Assembly: GCA_016125275.1 (NCBI GenBank)
Contig: WGMB01000003.1
Location: 62,001-126,000, forward strand
Length of the DNA: 64,000 nucleotides
Direction of reading: 5' to 3'
From: Acidobacteriota bacterium
Lineage (GTDB): Bacteria > Acidobacteriota > Terriglobia > Bryobacterales > UBA6623
Below the pieces are notes generated by a model. It was not told the DNA's origin. It worked only from the letters and a program-made list of their open reading frames with translations, and made no database searches. This document shows, piece by piece, positions 16,034-25,303 of this stretch. A program made the position numbers and the translations under genes. Numbering within the stretch: the first letter of the stretch is position 1; each line of letters starts with the position of its first letter.

Positions 16034-19000
16034 CTAGCGAGAGGCCCGCATGGCCGAGTCGAGCATGGCGCGACTCTGTGTGCGCTGGCGATCCGCGACG
16101 ATGCGCATCGACCGTAGCAGGGCGGGCCAGTCCTCCAGGTGGGTGGCGAAGATTCTCTCGATCGCTTGCTGCGTCCACTGCGGGACTCTCAGGTTGAGGA
16201 AGGCGGGTTCCAGGTGCGTTTCATCGGCCAGGGTCGCCCAATAGAGGTTGGTCGACTCCCAGCTCTCTGCCAGGATGCGGCTGGAGTAGCCCATCATGGT
16301 CGGGAATAAAGGCAAGTGCAGCAACTCGAGCCCATAGGATTCCGATAGGGCGGGATGAGGAGTGCCGAAGACGCCGGCGATGCGCTCGTAGGAGAGCTTT
16401 TCCGGCTCCCGCTGGGCCAGCTCTCGGATCTCGGCGGCGAAGGGAGTCCCGAAGCGGTCGGCCAGTTCCGGCTCCCGCGCGAGCATCAGTTGCGCCAGCT
16501 CGTAGACCTCCGCCGGGGCCAACTCTTCGAGCCCTTCGGCGAGTGCGCCCTTGCGAAACGCCTGTTCCACATCCCACAAGCGCGACGGTTCCACGCGGTC
16601 GCCCAACAGGGCAAAGACCTTCGCGGCCAGTTCCGCGTCAAAGGCCGACGCCGCCGCCAGCGCACGCCCCATCCGCACGTGGAGCCCAACGAAGTGCATC
16701 TCGCCGGCCGTCACGCCCCACCAGCGCGGGACCGTTGCGCCGATCAGGATCTGCGGCGCCAAGTCCTGCCAGATCAGCGCCTGGCGTTCCGACGGGATCA
16801 GGAAGTTCTGCTCCGAGTCGGCCAGCGCGTAGGGCAAGCCGATCAGGGAGCCGGTCAGCCGCCCGCCGGCGCTCGAAGGCCAGCCCAGGCCCTGCAACCG
16901 CGCCACTTCCCAGCTCCGGCTTTGGTCCGACCCCAAGAAGTCGTGGCTGCGCACGAACAGCGGGTTGGACCGAATCAGCTCCGCCCCAGGCGGCGAGTAG
17001 TAGACATACAACAGGCCGACCAAGGAGTCGCGCAACACGCCGGCGATCTCGCCGCGAATCTCCAGCAACTGCTGGGGGTTGCCGGAGGCGCCGTCTACCG
17101 AGCGCTGCAGATTCAACTTTTGCTGGTCGCGGATGTGATCTGTCACCCAGTCGCCTTGGGCGAAGGCGTTCGACTCCGGCGTGGAGAGCTGGGCCTGCGG
17201 CAGATTGACTTCCGAGATCGTTTCGGCCAAGCGGTTCGCCATGGCCACGTTCAGGCTCTCGCCGCGGGAGACCCTCTCCAGGTTGTCCGCCAAGTCGAAC
17301 AGAGTTTTCAGGGAGACCAGGCGCTGGCTGTTGAACAGGCCCGCCAGGCGCTTGGAGACCTCGGCGTGCGCGACCTCCTCGCCCGGCGAGGGACGCCCGG
17401 CCAGCAGCTCGATCAAGCGATCCTGCGGAGAGGCGTCCGGCTGGGAACCGCTCGCCTCCAGCAGCGCCAACACACCGTCGCGTCCCGCCTCGAAGACCTT
17501 CTGGTTGTTGTCGATGCCGAGGAACGGCTGGAGAATGCGCACAAGCGTCGGCTCGATGCGGTCGGCCGGGATTTGCCCTTGCCGAACCAGGATCTGCCAT
17601 AGGCCGGTCAGCGCCTGGAAGTTCCCGATCGAATCGGCGCGGCGCGTGGGCCGCGAGACCTTGCTGACCTTCTCGATCGCGTCCAAGTAGCCGACGATCG
17701 CCTCGTCGCTCAACGGCGTCTCGGTGAACAGGCTGAACTGGTCGCCGTGGCCGGGAAAGGAGAGCATCAGCCGGCGCACGGTGGCCTCGGCCAGCGGTTT
17801 GGAGCGCTGCCTCTCGATGTTCGACACGGCCAGAAAGATCTTCAGCGGCTCGTTCTCAATGACCTTGCGCGACATCGCGAACAAGGCTTCGAGCACATCG
17901 TCGGGCGCGGTCCAGTTCTGCGCCGACTTGGTGAGCTTGCCGTCGTACTTGCCGTGCGGGTGCTGCGTGAAGAGCTCCTTCCACACCGCCACGCCGCCGG
18001 GGATGACCGGCTTGCCGTTGGCGTCGAACGGCAGCCGGGTCGCAAGCAGCAGCAGGTCGGCGGTGGCTCGGAAGATCGGGCGCGCCGGGCCCGGGCTGGT
18101 GACCTTGCCGCGCAGGGCATCGTAGAATCGCTCCAGCCGCTGCGGCTCGGTGAAGTAGGTCCGCGCGACGCCGTCGGTGCGCATGATGGCGTCGTAATAC
18201 GCCGCCGTCCAGCCGTCGTCGGTCTCCGTCAGCGCCCGCAGGAACTCGACGCCCTTCGACGGCGGCGTTTCGATGATCTTCTGCCAAACCTGGTCCGAGC
18301 CGGGAACCACGGCCTTGCCGTCCCGCAACACGTAGGTCTCGCCGAAAAAGTCCAGCACGTTGGCGAAGTTCTTGAGCTCTTTGGCCGGGATCGCTTCCTT
18401 CAAAGCGATCGCCGTAGGGCGGTGCATCTTGGACATCGCCACGTAAAGCCGCGCCAGATAGGGATCGCCCAAGAAAACGTTGATAAAATCCTCGCCCTTG
18501 GCGTCGGCGGCCTCGATCCAATACTCCGGCCCGAATAGAACGGGCAACTGCGTGCGGCCGTAGGGGTGATGGAACTCCGCGTCGCGGCGATAGGCGTCCT
18601 CGAGCTCGGCCAGCGGGAAAGCAGAGTCAATGGAGAGGAAGGCGCGCGAGGGATTGACGGTTTCGAGTACGGCGTCCGGCCCGCATTCTCCACGCAGACG
18701 GTAGCCCAGGATCTTGAGCAGCGCGGCGGTCTCGGTGGACTCGCAGGCGGGCACATCGAGCATCTCATCGGGGCCGGCGAACTGTTCCAGCTCGCGAGCC
18801 TGCGTCAAGTACTGCTTGAGCAGCTTGAGGTATTCGGTCTCCTGCTGCGATTCCCCGCCCCGGCTGGTGCGGTAGCCGCCGGTGACGAGGTTGCGCGCCA
18901 GCGCCGGCAGCAACTGTCCCGGCTCGAGGTCCGTGGACAGCGCGGACATTCTCAGAAATGAATCGAAAATTCCCGGGATTTCCGCCACGCCGAAGCCCTC

Positions 19001-19411
19001 GGAAGGGCTGGCCGCGCCGTCGAGGAGCGAGTCCGACCAACCGGCTTGTCCGGCGGCCTGGAGCCGCTTCAGACCTTCGCGAGCCGCCGCCTTGTCACCG
19101 GATTCGGCGGCCAGGAGAGTCAGTCGAAGGGCGGCGACGCGGGCGGTTTCAGGCGAGGGCGAAGCGTCGAGAACCTTCCTATAGGCCTCCGCCGCGCCGG
19201 GGTCGCCGTAGCGGTCCAGAAAATCCGCCAGCGCCAGCAGCGTCTGCGGGTCGCTGGGATTCTCGCGCACCGCCCCCGCCAGCAGCTCGCGGGCTTCCAT
19301 GCCGCGACCGGCTCGTTCGGCCTGGCGCGCTTGCTCAACGCTCTCCCCGGCGGGGGCGGAAAAGGCAACGCCAGTCATCAAGAAGAGCGAACAAAGCAGA
19401 CGTCTCATCAC
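16034..19411 (-). CDS. Large secreted TPR-containing protein of unknown function
   Basis: 1125 residues. Signal peptide RRLLCSLFLMTGVAFSAPAG. Residues ~25-115 form TPR-like helices (ARELLAGAVRENPSDPQTLLALADFLDRYGDPGAAEAYRKVL in outline). The following ~1000 residues are helical with no motif I recognise: no Walker, protease, heme or PEP-CTERM motif. DEMLDVPACEST and the FLGDPYLARLYVAMSKMHRPT region look conserved-domain-like. It is followed after 13 bp by the Tat-exported VWA protein, so the pair may form an envelope complex. A minus-strand TACACT lies ~34 nt before the start. The function is unknown to me. Confidence 0.8.
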   Translation of the reverse strand: MMRRLLCSLFLMTGVAFSAPAGESVEQARQAERAGRGMEARELLAGAVRENPSDPQTLLALADFLDRYGDPGAAEAYRKVLDASPSPETARVAALRLTLLAAESGDKAAAREGLKRLQAAGQAGWSDSLLDGAASPSEGFGVAEIPGIFDSFLRMSALSTDLEPGQLLPALARNLVTGGYRTSRGGESQQETEYLKLLKQYLTQARELEQFAGPDEMLDVPACESTETAALLKILGYRLRGECGPDAVLETVNPSRAFLSIDSAFPLAELEDAYRRDAEFHHPYGRTQLPVLFGPEYWIEAADAKGEDFINVFLGDPYLARLYVAMSKMHRPTAIALKEAIPAKELKNFANVLDFFGETYVLRDGKAVVPGSDQVWQKIIETPPSKGVEFLRALTETDDGWTAAYYDAIMRTDGVARTYFTEPQRLERFYDALRGKVTSPGPARPIFRATADLLLLATRLPFDANGKPVIPGGVAVWKELFTQHPHGKYDGKLTKSAQNWTAPDDVLEALFAMSRKVIENEPLKIFLAVSNIERQRSKPLAEATVRRLMLSFPGHGDQFSLFTETPLSDEAIVGYLDAIEKVSKVSRPTRRADSIGNFQALTGLWQILVRQGQIPADRIEPTLVRILQPFLGIDNNQKVFEAGRDGVLALLEASGSQPDASPQDRLIELLAGRPSPGEEVAHAEVSKRLAGLFNSQRLVSLKTLFDLADNLERVSRGESLNVAMANRLAETISEVNLPQAQLSTPESNAFAQGDWVTDHIRDQQKLNLQRSVDGASGNPQQLLEIRGEIAGVLRDSLVGLLYVYYSPPGAELIRSNPLFVRSHDFLGSDQSRSWEVARLQGLGWPSSAGGRLTGSLIGLPYALADSEQNFLIPSERQALIWQDLAPQILIGATVPRWWGVTAGEMHFVGLHVRMGRALAAASAFDAELAAKVFALLGDRVEPSRLWDVEQAFRKGALAEGLEELAPAEVYELAQLMLAREPELADRFGTPFAAEIRELAQREPEKLSYERIAGVFGTPHPALSESYGLELLHLPLFPTMMGYSSRILAESWESTNLYWATLADETHLEPAFLNLRVPQWTQQAIERIFATHLEDWPALLRSMRIVADRQRTQSRAMLDSAMRASR

Positions 19412-19492
19412 CGTTCCTCTATCCCCTTAGGAGCCGTAACGGCTAACAGTGTAGCTCTCGTTCTTCGATCGTCCAGTGTGCTAGATGTTACA

Positions 19493-21355
19493 TCAGTCGG
19501 CGTGTTGTTCGGTACGTAAAAACTCGTAGATCCTGTGGGCCAGGGGCCTGTCCACAACCTCGCCGAGGGCCTCCACGTCGGTCTGACGAACCCCCTTGAG
19601 GCTGCCGAAACGCTTGAGCAGCTTGCGCGCGGTGGCCTCGCCGACCCCGGGGATGTCGAGCAGCTCAGAGCGGATGCGGCTCGCCTTGCGCCGCTGGCGG
19701 TGGAACGTGACCGCGAAGCGGTGAGCCTCATCGCGAATCTGCTGGATCATCCGCAAGATCGGCGAGAAGCGGTCCAGCCGTATCGGCTCGTCCTCCTGCC
19801 CAAAAACATACAGCAGCTCTTCCTTCTTGGCTATCGCAGCTAACGGCTGATTGGTTACGCCCACCTCTTCCAAGGCCTCGGCGGCGGCGTGCAACTGGCC
19901 CACGCCCCCGTCGATCAGCGTCAGCGCCGGAAACGGCTTACCCTCCCTTTGGAGCCGCCCATAGCGGCGACCGACAACCTCCCGCATGGAGGCAAAGTCG
20001 TCGTTGCCGCGATGGCCCAGCCCCTCGGCTCGATGTACGATGAACTTGCGGTAGTCGGATTTCTTCATCCGGCCGTTTTCCCACACGACCATCGAGGCGA
20101 CGACGTCCGAGCCCTGGATATGGGAGATATCGAAACACTCGATCCGGTCGTTTAGCTCTTCGTCTTCCGCCGCGGCGGGCAGGTTGAGGGCTTCTCGCCA
20201 GGCCGAGGCCATCTGTTCGGCCGTCGGAGCCATCACACGGAAGCGCTGCTCGAAGGCGTGCCGACAGTTGTTGGCCACCAAGTCGAGCATGGCCTTCTTG
20301 GGGCCGCGCTGGGGGATGGCGATCTCGACCTTCGTTCCGCGCTTTTCGCTCAGCAGCTCCGCCAGCACGTCCTGATCTTCAAACTCCTCCGGCACGTGGA
20401 TCAGCGACGGGACGTATTGCTGATCCAGATAGATCTGCACCAACAGCTCGCCGAGGAAGCTGGAAATATCGAAGCCGTGCAGTTCCTCCCAGAAGAACTC
20501 GCGACGATCGACGACGCGCCCGTTGCGAACGTGGAAGAGGTTGGCGCAGGCCAGGGGCGGCTCGGCGTAGACCCCAAAAACGTCCACGTCGTTGCCTTCG
20601 GCGGAGGCCACCCGCTGCCGTTCCTGCATCTCCTCGACCGTACTCAGGAGGTCGCGGAGCTTGGCGGCCCGCTCGAACTCGAGGTTCTCCGCGGCTTCCA
20701 TCATGCGCCCCTTGAGGTCGCGGGTGAGCTCGCTGCGCCGGCCGTCGAGGAACTTGCGTACGTCCTCGACCGCCTGGGAGTAGTCGGCGTCGGTCGTGAG
20801 CCCTTCCACGCAAGGCCCCAGGCAGCGCTGGATGTGGAACTCCAGGCAAGGCCTGGGATGAAAGCGCGTGAGGTCCACGCGGCAGGACGGAATCTTGAAC
20901 CAGCGGTGGATGAAGTGGACCAAGCGGTGAGCGAGGTTGCCGGGGAAGTACGGGCCGAAGTAGCTGGCGCCGTCCTTCTTGAGCCGCCGGGTGACGTAGA
21001 CGCGCGGCCAGCGCTCGTTGGTCAGCTTGATGTAGGGGTAGGTCTTGTCATCGCGCAACAGCACGTTGAAGCGCGGCTGGAGCTGCTTGATGAGGTTGTT
21101 CTCGAGCGCGAGCGCCTCTTTTTCGTTGCCGACGGCGATCGACTCGATGTTGCGCGCCGCCCAGAGCAAGCCGTTGGTCTTGGCATTGGCCAGCTTCTCC
21201 TCGAGAAAATAGCTGCGGACGCGGTCGCGCAGGCTCTTGGCCTTGCCGACGTAAATGACCTTGTCCGCGGCGTCCTTGTACAGGTACACCCCGGGCGAGG
21301 TCGGCATCAACGAGGCGATCTTCTTGAGGTCGTCCCAATGTTCGGGGTGGCGCAT
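19493..21355 (-). CDS. uvrC: Excinuclease ABC subunit C
   Basis: 620 residues, full length. Domains in order: GIY-YIG nuclease (PTSPGVYLYKDAADKVIYVGKAKSLRDRVRSYF in outline, residues ~18-50), Cys-rich region (RPCLEFHIQRCLGPC), UVR motif (~205-240), RNase H-like C-terminal nuclease (CFDISHIQGSDVVASMVVW; LIDGGVGQL) and a final HhH2 pair (LLDIPGVGEATARKLLKRFGS). With UvrA and UvrB it makes the two incisions of nucleotide excision repair. It lies alone on the minus strand, upstream of the TPR/VWA pair and 90 bp downstream of the tandem-TIR gene. Confidence 0.97.
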   Translation of the reverse strand: MRHPEHWDDLKKIASLMPTSPGVYLYKDAADKVIYVGKAKSLRDRVRSYFLEEKLANAKTNGLLWAARNIESIAVGNEKEALALENNLIKQLQPRFNVLLRDDKTYPYIKLTNERWPRVYVTRRLKKDGASYFGPYFPGNLAHRLVHFIHRWFKIPSCRVDLTRFHPRPCLEFHIQRCLGPCVEGLTTDADYSQAVEDVRKFLDGRRSELTRDLKGRMMEAAENLEFERAAKLRDLLSTVEEMQERQRVASAEGNDVDVFGVYAEPPLACANLFHVRNGRVVDRREFFWEELHGFDISSFLGELLVQIYLDQQYVPSLIHVPEEFEDQDVLAELLSEKRGTKVEIAIPQRGPKKAMLDLVANNCRHAFEQRFRVMAPTAEQMASAWREALNLPAAAEDEELNDRIECFDISHIQGSDVVASMVVWENGRMKKSDYRKFIVHRAEGLGHRGNDDFASMREVVGRRYGRLQREGKPFPALTLIDGGVGQLHAAAEALEEVGVTNQPLAAIAKKEELLYVFGQEDEPIRLDRFSPILRMIQQIRDEAHRFAVTFHRQRRKASRIRSELLDIPGVGEATARKLLKRFGSLKGVRQTDVEALGEVVDRPLAHRIYEFLRTEQHAD

Positions 21356-21445
21356 CCTCTCGGTGGCGCTGCTTCGGGCCAGGCCCAGCGCCCAACTCTT
21401 ATTGTCGCAACGTCGATCAGAGCTTCCAGGGAGATATCGACCGAC

Positions 21446-22366
21446 TCAGTGCGGAGCAGCCGCCGCCCGGGCCAACGCCCGAATCTTTTCGGACGTCATC
21501 AGCTCGCTGTTGCTCCGCCGGCGCAACTCGATCTGCGTCGCCAGATCCCCGACCAATTGCTGGCAGTCGGATTCGACCCAAAGTCTGGCCGGCGCCAGGT
21601 CCGCGATCGGGCTGGGGATGTGCTGAAAGTCGGCTCCGCCCGTGAGCAGGGGGCAGGTGTAGACGCGGCGCCCCCAGGCCGCACCAAGCTCGAACATCAC
21701 GTACGACGATTCCGCCGTGTCCGGCGCAAGAATCCCCAGTACCACCTTCGCTCCCTTGATCTCATCGCGAAGGCGCTCGCTCGTATTGCGCCCGAATGGC
21801 AACCGAAACGGCTGAACGGAGGTGCATCGAATCCGCTCCGGCCCCAGCTCGAATGCGGCTTGCAGAACGTCGGTCAGCGCCCGCGCCACAGCCTCGTCCT
21901 TATGCCGGTGACTCACGAAGATCTGCGGGCCGCCGGCGGCCTCGCTTGCGATGGCCCTCAAGTGCGCGGAGATCGCACGATCGATCTCCGAGGCGATTCT
22001 CAGCACCTCCTGGTCCGGCGTCGGCAGGTCCGCACGCAAGACGAAGAGGTCCTGGATGAACGAGGGGATCTCGGGCAGACCCAACAGTACCGGAAGCAAG
22101 GCCATCCGCTGGTCGGTGGTGGCGAAAGCCCGCGCGGCCCCGACCTCGGAGATCACCATCTGCGATTGGAGCGCCTCGGGAGTGAGCAGGGGTACGACGG
22201 CCTCCGAGGAGGCCAAGCTCTGCATCAGGGCGTCGCGCCAGCCGCTGCCGACGAGCAGCGCGTCCACATCCCAGGAGACTTGGTGGCCGAGGTCCTGCAA
22301 GGCCTTCTGAAACCGCCTCGCCAGGTCTTGTTCGCGAACCCGGTAGCTGAGAAAGAATCGCGCCAC
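21446..22366 (-). CDS. Tandem TIR-domain protein
   Basis: 306 residues with two TIR-like domains and little else. TIR1 (residues 3-~115) starts RFFLSYRVREQDLARR and has a candidate NADase Glu at E74 (QMVISEVGAARA). TIR2 (146-~270) starts PQIFVSHRHKDEAVARAL and has E226 in SSYVMFELGAAWGRR. Bacterial TIR domains typically cleave NAD+ or make cyclic ADP-ribose signals, often in antiphage defence, and usually carry a separate sensor domain; none is visible here. The start is GTG 22366, behind GAGGAGG. Flanked by uvrC and the lactonase-like gene. Two single-TIR genes lie at 49.3-50.2 kb. Function is inferred only. Confidence 0.8.
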   Translation of the reverse strand: MARFFLSYRVREQDLARRFQKALQDLGHQVSWDVDALLVGSGWRDALMQSLASSEAVVPLLTPEALQSQMVISEVGAARAFATTDQRMALLPVLLGLPEIPSFIQDLFVLRADLPTPDQEVLRIASEIDRAISAHLRAIASEAAGGPQIFVSHRHKDEAVARALTDVLQAAFELGPERIRCTSVQPFRLPFGRNTSERLRDEIKGAKVVLGILAPDTAESSYVMFELGAAWGRRVYTCPLLTGGADFQHIPSPIADLAPARLWVESDCQQLVGDLATQIELRRRSNSELMTSEKIRALARAAAAPH

Positions 22367-22388
22367 GCGCCCCTCCTCTATGCTTCAG

Positions 22389-23513
22389 CTAATCCACGCG
22401 CAGGAACCGCACACACATCGGCGACGGCATCGCCACGCTCTTGCCCGTCGGGCTCAGCTCGCCCGTCGAGGGATCCACCTTCAATACCACCACGGCTCCG
22501 GAACCCTGGTTGGCCGAGAACAGCCAGCGGCCGTCGGGATCGAGCCGGAAATTCCGAGGCACTTTGCCCTGCACCGATTCCCGCTCGATCGGCGTCAGCT
22601 TTCCCGTCGAGGCGTCGATAGAGAACACAGCGATGGAGTCATGGCCCCGGTTCGCAGCATAGAGAAACCTGCCGTTCGGATGGACCTGCACTTCCGACAG
22701 CGTCGTCGGCTCCGAGTAGCCCTCGGGAATGGTCGAGATCGTCTGGATCTCCTGCAAGGCGCCGCGGCGGGCGTCCCAGTCGAAGGCCGTTACCGTGGAC
22801 GCCATCTCATTGACCACATAGGCGAACTGGCCCGAGGGGTGGAACGTGAAGTGGCGTGGGCCCGACCCGGGCGCGACCTTGGCAAACGGTGGATCGTGCG
22901 GCAACAGCGCGCTCGTCGCCGGGTCGACCTCGTAGATCAGCAGCTTGTCGAGGCCCAGGTCGGCGGAGATGAGGAAGCGGTCGTCGGGAGAGAAGTTGAC
23001 CGAGTGCGAATGCGGCTCGGACTGCCGCCGCGGGTCCACGCTCAAACCCTCGTGCTGGATGAACGAGGTGCGGGCGACCAGCCGACCGTCGGAGCCGATG
23101 CGGAACGAGGCCGTGCTGCCGCCGGTGTAGTTGGCCGCCGCCGCCGTCTTGCCGTCGTGGCTCACGTTCACATGAGCCGGCCCAGGCGCTCCGGTCGGTT
23201 GGCTGTTGAGCTCAGTCAGGTTACCCGACGCCCGGTCGATCCGATAGGCGATGACGACGCCCTCCGGGGCGCCCCCTCCGTCGGCTCGGCTGCAGACATA
23301 CAGCGTCTTGCCGCTGGGGTGTATTTCCAGGAAGTTCGGCCGGGCTACCTCCGCGGCGATTTTCGGCTCCTCGAGCGCGCCGGTGGCCGCGTCAAATCGA
23401 GAAACGTAGATCGCTTTGTCTCCGGTTCCGAAGAAAACCAGGTACCGTTGCGCGGAAGCCATCATGGGGAGTAGGAGCGTCAAAGCGCAGCACGACAGGG
23501 CTCGCATGGACAT
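22389..23513 (-). CDS. Exported lactonase-family seven-bladed beta-propeller
   Basis: 374 residues, signal peptide RALSCCALTLLLPMMASAQ. The mature part has repeated blades with HPSGKTLYVCSR, SPDDRFLISADLG, HPSGQFAYVVNE, HPNGRFLYAANRG and DPDGRWLFSANQG, the pattern of the YbhE/6-phosphogluconolactonase (lactonase) family. The cytoplasmic members open 6-phosphogluconolactone; the signal peptide here argues for another substrate or a binding role. Start ATG 23513 or 23507 (second Met). The upstream 334 bp are a non-coding or small-ORF region with a divergent promoter. Confidence 0.85.
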   Translation of the reverse strand: MSMRALSCCALTLLLPMMASAQRYLVFFGTGDKAIYVSRFDAATGALEEPKIAAEVARPNFLEIHPSGKTLYVCSRADGGGAPEGVVIAYRIDRASGNLTELNSQPTGAPGPAHVNVSHDGKTAAAANYTGGSTASFRIGSDGRLVARTSFIQHEGLSVDPRRQSEPHSHSVNFSPDDRFLISADLGLDKLLIYEVDPATSALLPHDPPFAKVAPGSGPRHFTFHPSGQFAYVVNEMASTVTAFDWDARRGALQEIQTISTIPEGYSEPTTLSEVQVHPNGRFLYAANRGHDSIAVFSIDASTGKLTPIERESVQGKVPRNFRLDPDGRWLFSANQGSGAVVVLKVDPSTGELSPTGKSVAMPSPMCVRFLRVD

Positions 23514-23567
23514 TCATCAGAGCGCAAACGTCCGTCCGTGCGCAACCAAAAACAATCCTGAATTGAC

Positions 23568-23595
23568 TTGACAAGTACTATGGTACTGGTACTAT
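23568..23595 (+). promoter_or_regulatory. Strong sigma70-type promoter overlapped by GTAC repeats
   Basis: TTGACA (23568-23573) and TACTAT (23590-23595) are separated by 16 bp. The spacer and -10 hold three GTAC units, including the inverted repeat AGTAC-TATG-GTACT, which looks like an operator for a dimeric repressor. It reads toward the small open frame at 23632. Confidence 0.55.
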
Positions 23596-23631
23596 TCTTA
23601 GGTTGCGCGCCCGGATTATTCGGAGGCCTTT

Positions 23632-23736
23632 ATGGATTCGGCACTTCCCGCGCCTGCCGCGTTGAACCCAGCTAACGGGCAGCCGGCGCTTCTTTCCTTC
23701 CAGTTTCAAGGAGGTCGAGCGACGGGCGGGCGCTAG
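23632..23736 (+). CDS. Possible 34-residue small protein
   Basis: ATG 23632 is preceded 5 nt upstream by GGAGG and ~37 nt upstream by the best promoter-like sequence of the window. The product begins MDSALPAPAALNPANG and ends QGGRATGGR: no membrane helix, no Cys, Pro/Ala/Gly-rich. I recognise no family. It could be a regulatory leader peptide or chance. A CGTCAGAGG / CCTCTGACG inverted repeat lies downstream at 23769-23826. Confidence 0.35.
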   Translation: MDSALPAPAALNPANGQPALLSFQFQGGRATGGR

Positions 23737-23768
23737 AGCCTCGTCGCAGACGGCTTCCACAAGCTCGC

Positions 23769-23826
23769 CGTCAGAGGAAGGCGTAACTCGCTATCGTCAA
23801 GCCCCCCCAACGTCGGGCCTCTGACG
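23769..23826. repeat. Inverted repeat in the 23.5-23.8 kb intergenic region
   Basis: Nine-bp arms CGTCAGAGG (23769-23777) and CCTCTGACG (23818-23826) flank 40 nt that include a run of seven C. Possible RNA hairpin ending the small transcript; there is no T-tract. Nothing else is recognisable between 23737 and 23847. Confidence 0.4.
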
Positions 23827-23847
23827 AGCGATTCCTCCCCCCCTGCG

Positions 23848-25230
23848 TTACCGACCTTCCTCTGGCGGCGTCCCTGATTCCTCGGCCGGCTTTTCGTCGG
23901 CGGCCAGCAACGACTCCAAGGCCCGCCGAATCTCTTCCGCCGCGCTCTTTTCGATCTCGTACACCGACGCTTCGCCGTCCCGAGCGGCGTAGACTCGTTC
24001 CTTGCCCAGGTCGCTGATCAGCAGCTTTTCGGTCGTGGCGCCTTCTCCAGCCGCCACGATCCCGGCTTCGAGGGCCGGCGAGGCCAGCCCGTACCGCCCG
24101 AACTGTCCCGCCTCATCGGTCGGGAAAGCCGTCGCGGAAAGATTCCGCAGCGCGTCGATCAGCGTTTGCGCCTTCTCCGAACCCACTTCGCGGTCGCCGT
24201 CCGTGGTCAGCGCCCACTTGTCGGCCTTCTTCTCGATGGCGGCCGAGGTCGCGCCGTCCCTCAGCGAGATCTTCGCCAGGGGCTCGAAGCCGAAGTCGAA
24301 CAGCTTCTTCTCGCGGAAGTCCGCCAGGTTCTTCTGGAGGCTCTCAGCGAACGTCGCCGACACCTCATAGACCCCTTGCTGGTCCGAGCTCTGCGCCAGA
24401 TAGCGCTCGCCGTCGCGGATCACCTTCAGCGTGTGCGAACCCTTGGCGTCCTCGACCTCGGCGGAGGCCAGCGGACGGTCGAACGAAAACCCGTCACCCT
24501 CGACCTCGGCGGTCATCTGGGCGCCTTCGATCGAGCGGGCCAGGTCGCCGACGGTGAAGTTGTCGGCCCGCAGTCGACTCGGCTCCTGGATTCGCCACTT
24601 CTTGTCCTCGGATTTGTCGAAGGCGAAGGCGCGGTCCTTGAGGTCGAGCTCGAGTCGCGAGACGGAGTCTTCCTCCACCTGCAAGAGCTTCTTGTCGCGC
24701 CAGTCGAAGGGCTTCTTGTCGAAGGTCGTCTTGACGTAGTTGTAGACCGTGAACAGACGAGGGTCGCCGTCGATGCGGGCGTAGGCGCCGGAGCCGGTGG
24801 GGGTCTCCCGTCCGAAGACGATCTTCTTCGCCGCGGGAGCCTCTTTCGCCTCTCCTTTGCGGAAGGTCACATCGACCGATATCTCGCCATCGCCCTCCAG
24901 TCCATAGGGCGCCCAGTCGGTGGTCTGCTCCTCGACGACGCGGTCGGCGTCCAGGCTCGACAGGTTCGTGACCATCAGGCCGATCGCGGCGTTGTCTGCC
25001 GGATAGCTTAGGCCTCCGCCGAACTTCCAGTCGGTCTCGCCCTCGGCGCGGGTCACGGTCAGCGGTTCGGCCCCGGCTTTGCGGACGGTGATTGCGGCGA
25101 TCTGGTCTTCCTTGACGTCGACCAGCGAGACCGACTCCTCGTCACCGGCCGGCGGATTCTCGTTCGTATACCAAACGGCGCCGCCAAGCACGGCCAGGAT
25201 CAGCAGAGCGAGCACGAGCGGATTCTTCAT
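23848..25230 (-). CDS. DUF4340 domain protein of a gliding-type ABC system
   Basis: 460 residues: one N-terminal membrane helix (NPLVLALLILAVLGGAVWYT), then a long periplasmic part with the DUF4340 pattern (EDQIAAITVRKAGAEPLTVTR; YPADNAAIGLMVTNLSSLDADRVV). DUF4340 genes usually follow GldG-like genes, as here (73-bp gap). It is the last gene of the ATPase-permease-GldG-DUF4340 operon. The role is unknown, presumably an accessory periplasmic subunit of the transporter. The charged tail is disordered (EKPAEESGTPPEEGR). Confidence 0.85.
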   Translation of the reverse strand: MKNPLVLALLILAVLGGAVWYTNENPPAGDEESVSLVDVKEDQIAAITVRKAGAEPLTVTRAEGETDWKFGGGLSYPADNAAIGLMVTNLSSLDADRVVEEQTTDWAPYGLEGDGEISVDVTFRKGEAKEAPAAKKIVFGRETPTGSGAYARIDGDPRLFTVYNYVKTTFDKKPFDWRDKKLLQVEEDSVSRLELDLKDRAFAFDKSEDKKWRIQEPSRLRADNFTVGDLARSIEGAQMTAEVEGDGFSFDRPLASAEVEDAKGSHTLKVIRDGERYLAQSSDQQGVYEVSATFAESLQKNLADFREKKLFDFGFEPLAKISLRDGATSAAIEKKADKWALTTDGDREVGSEKAQTLIDALRNLSATAFPTDEAGQFGRYGLASPALEAGIVAAGEGATTEKLLISDLGKERVYAARDGEASVYEIEKSAAEEIRRALESLLAADEKPAEESGTPPEEGR

Positions 25231-25303
25231 GACGGATTTCCTCTTTCCAACCCGCGGGAGACCACGCCGTCGACGGCGGGCCCCGCGGGCTTCGAGAAAG
25301 AAA

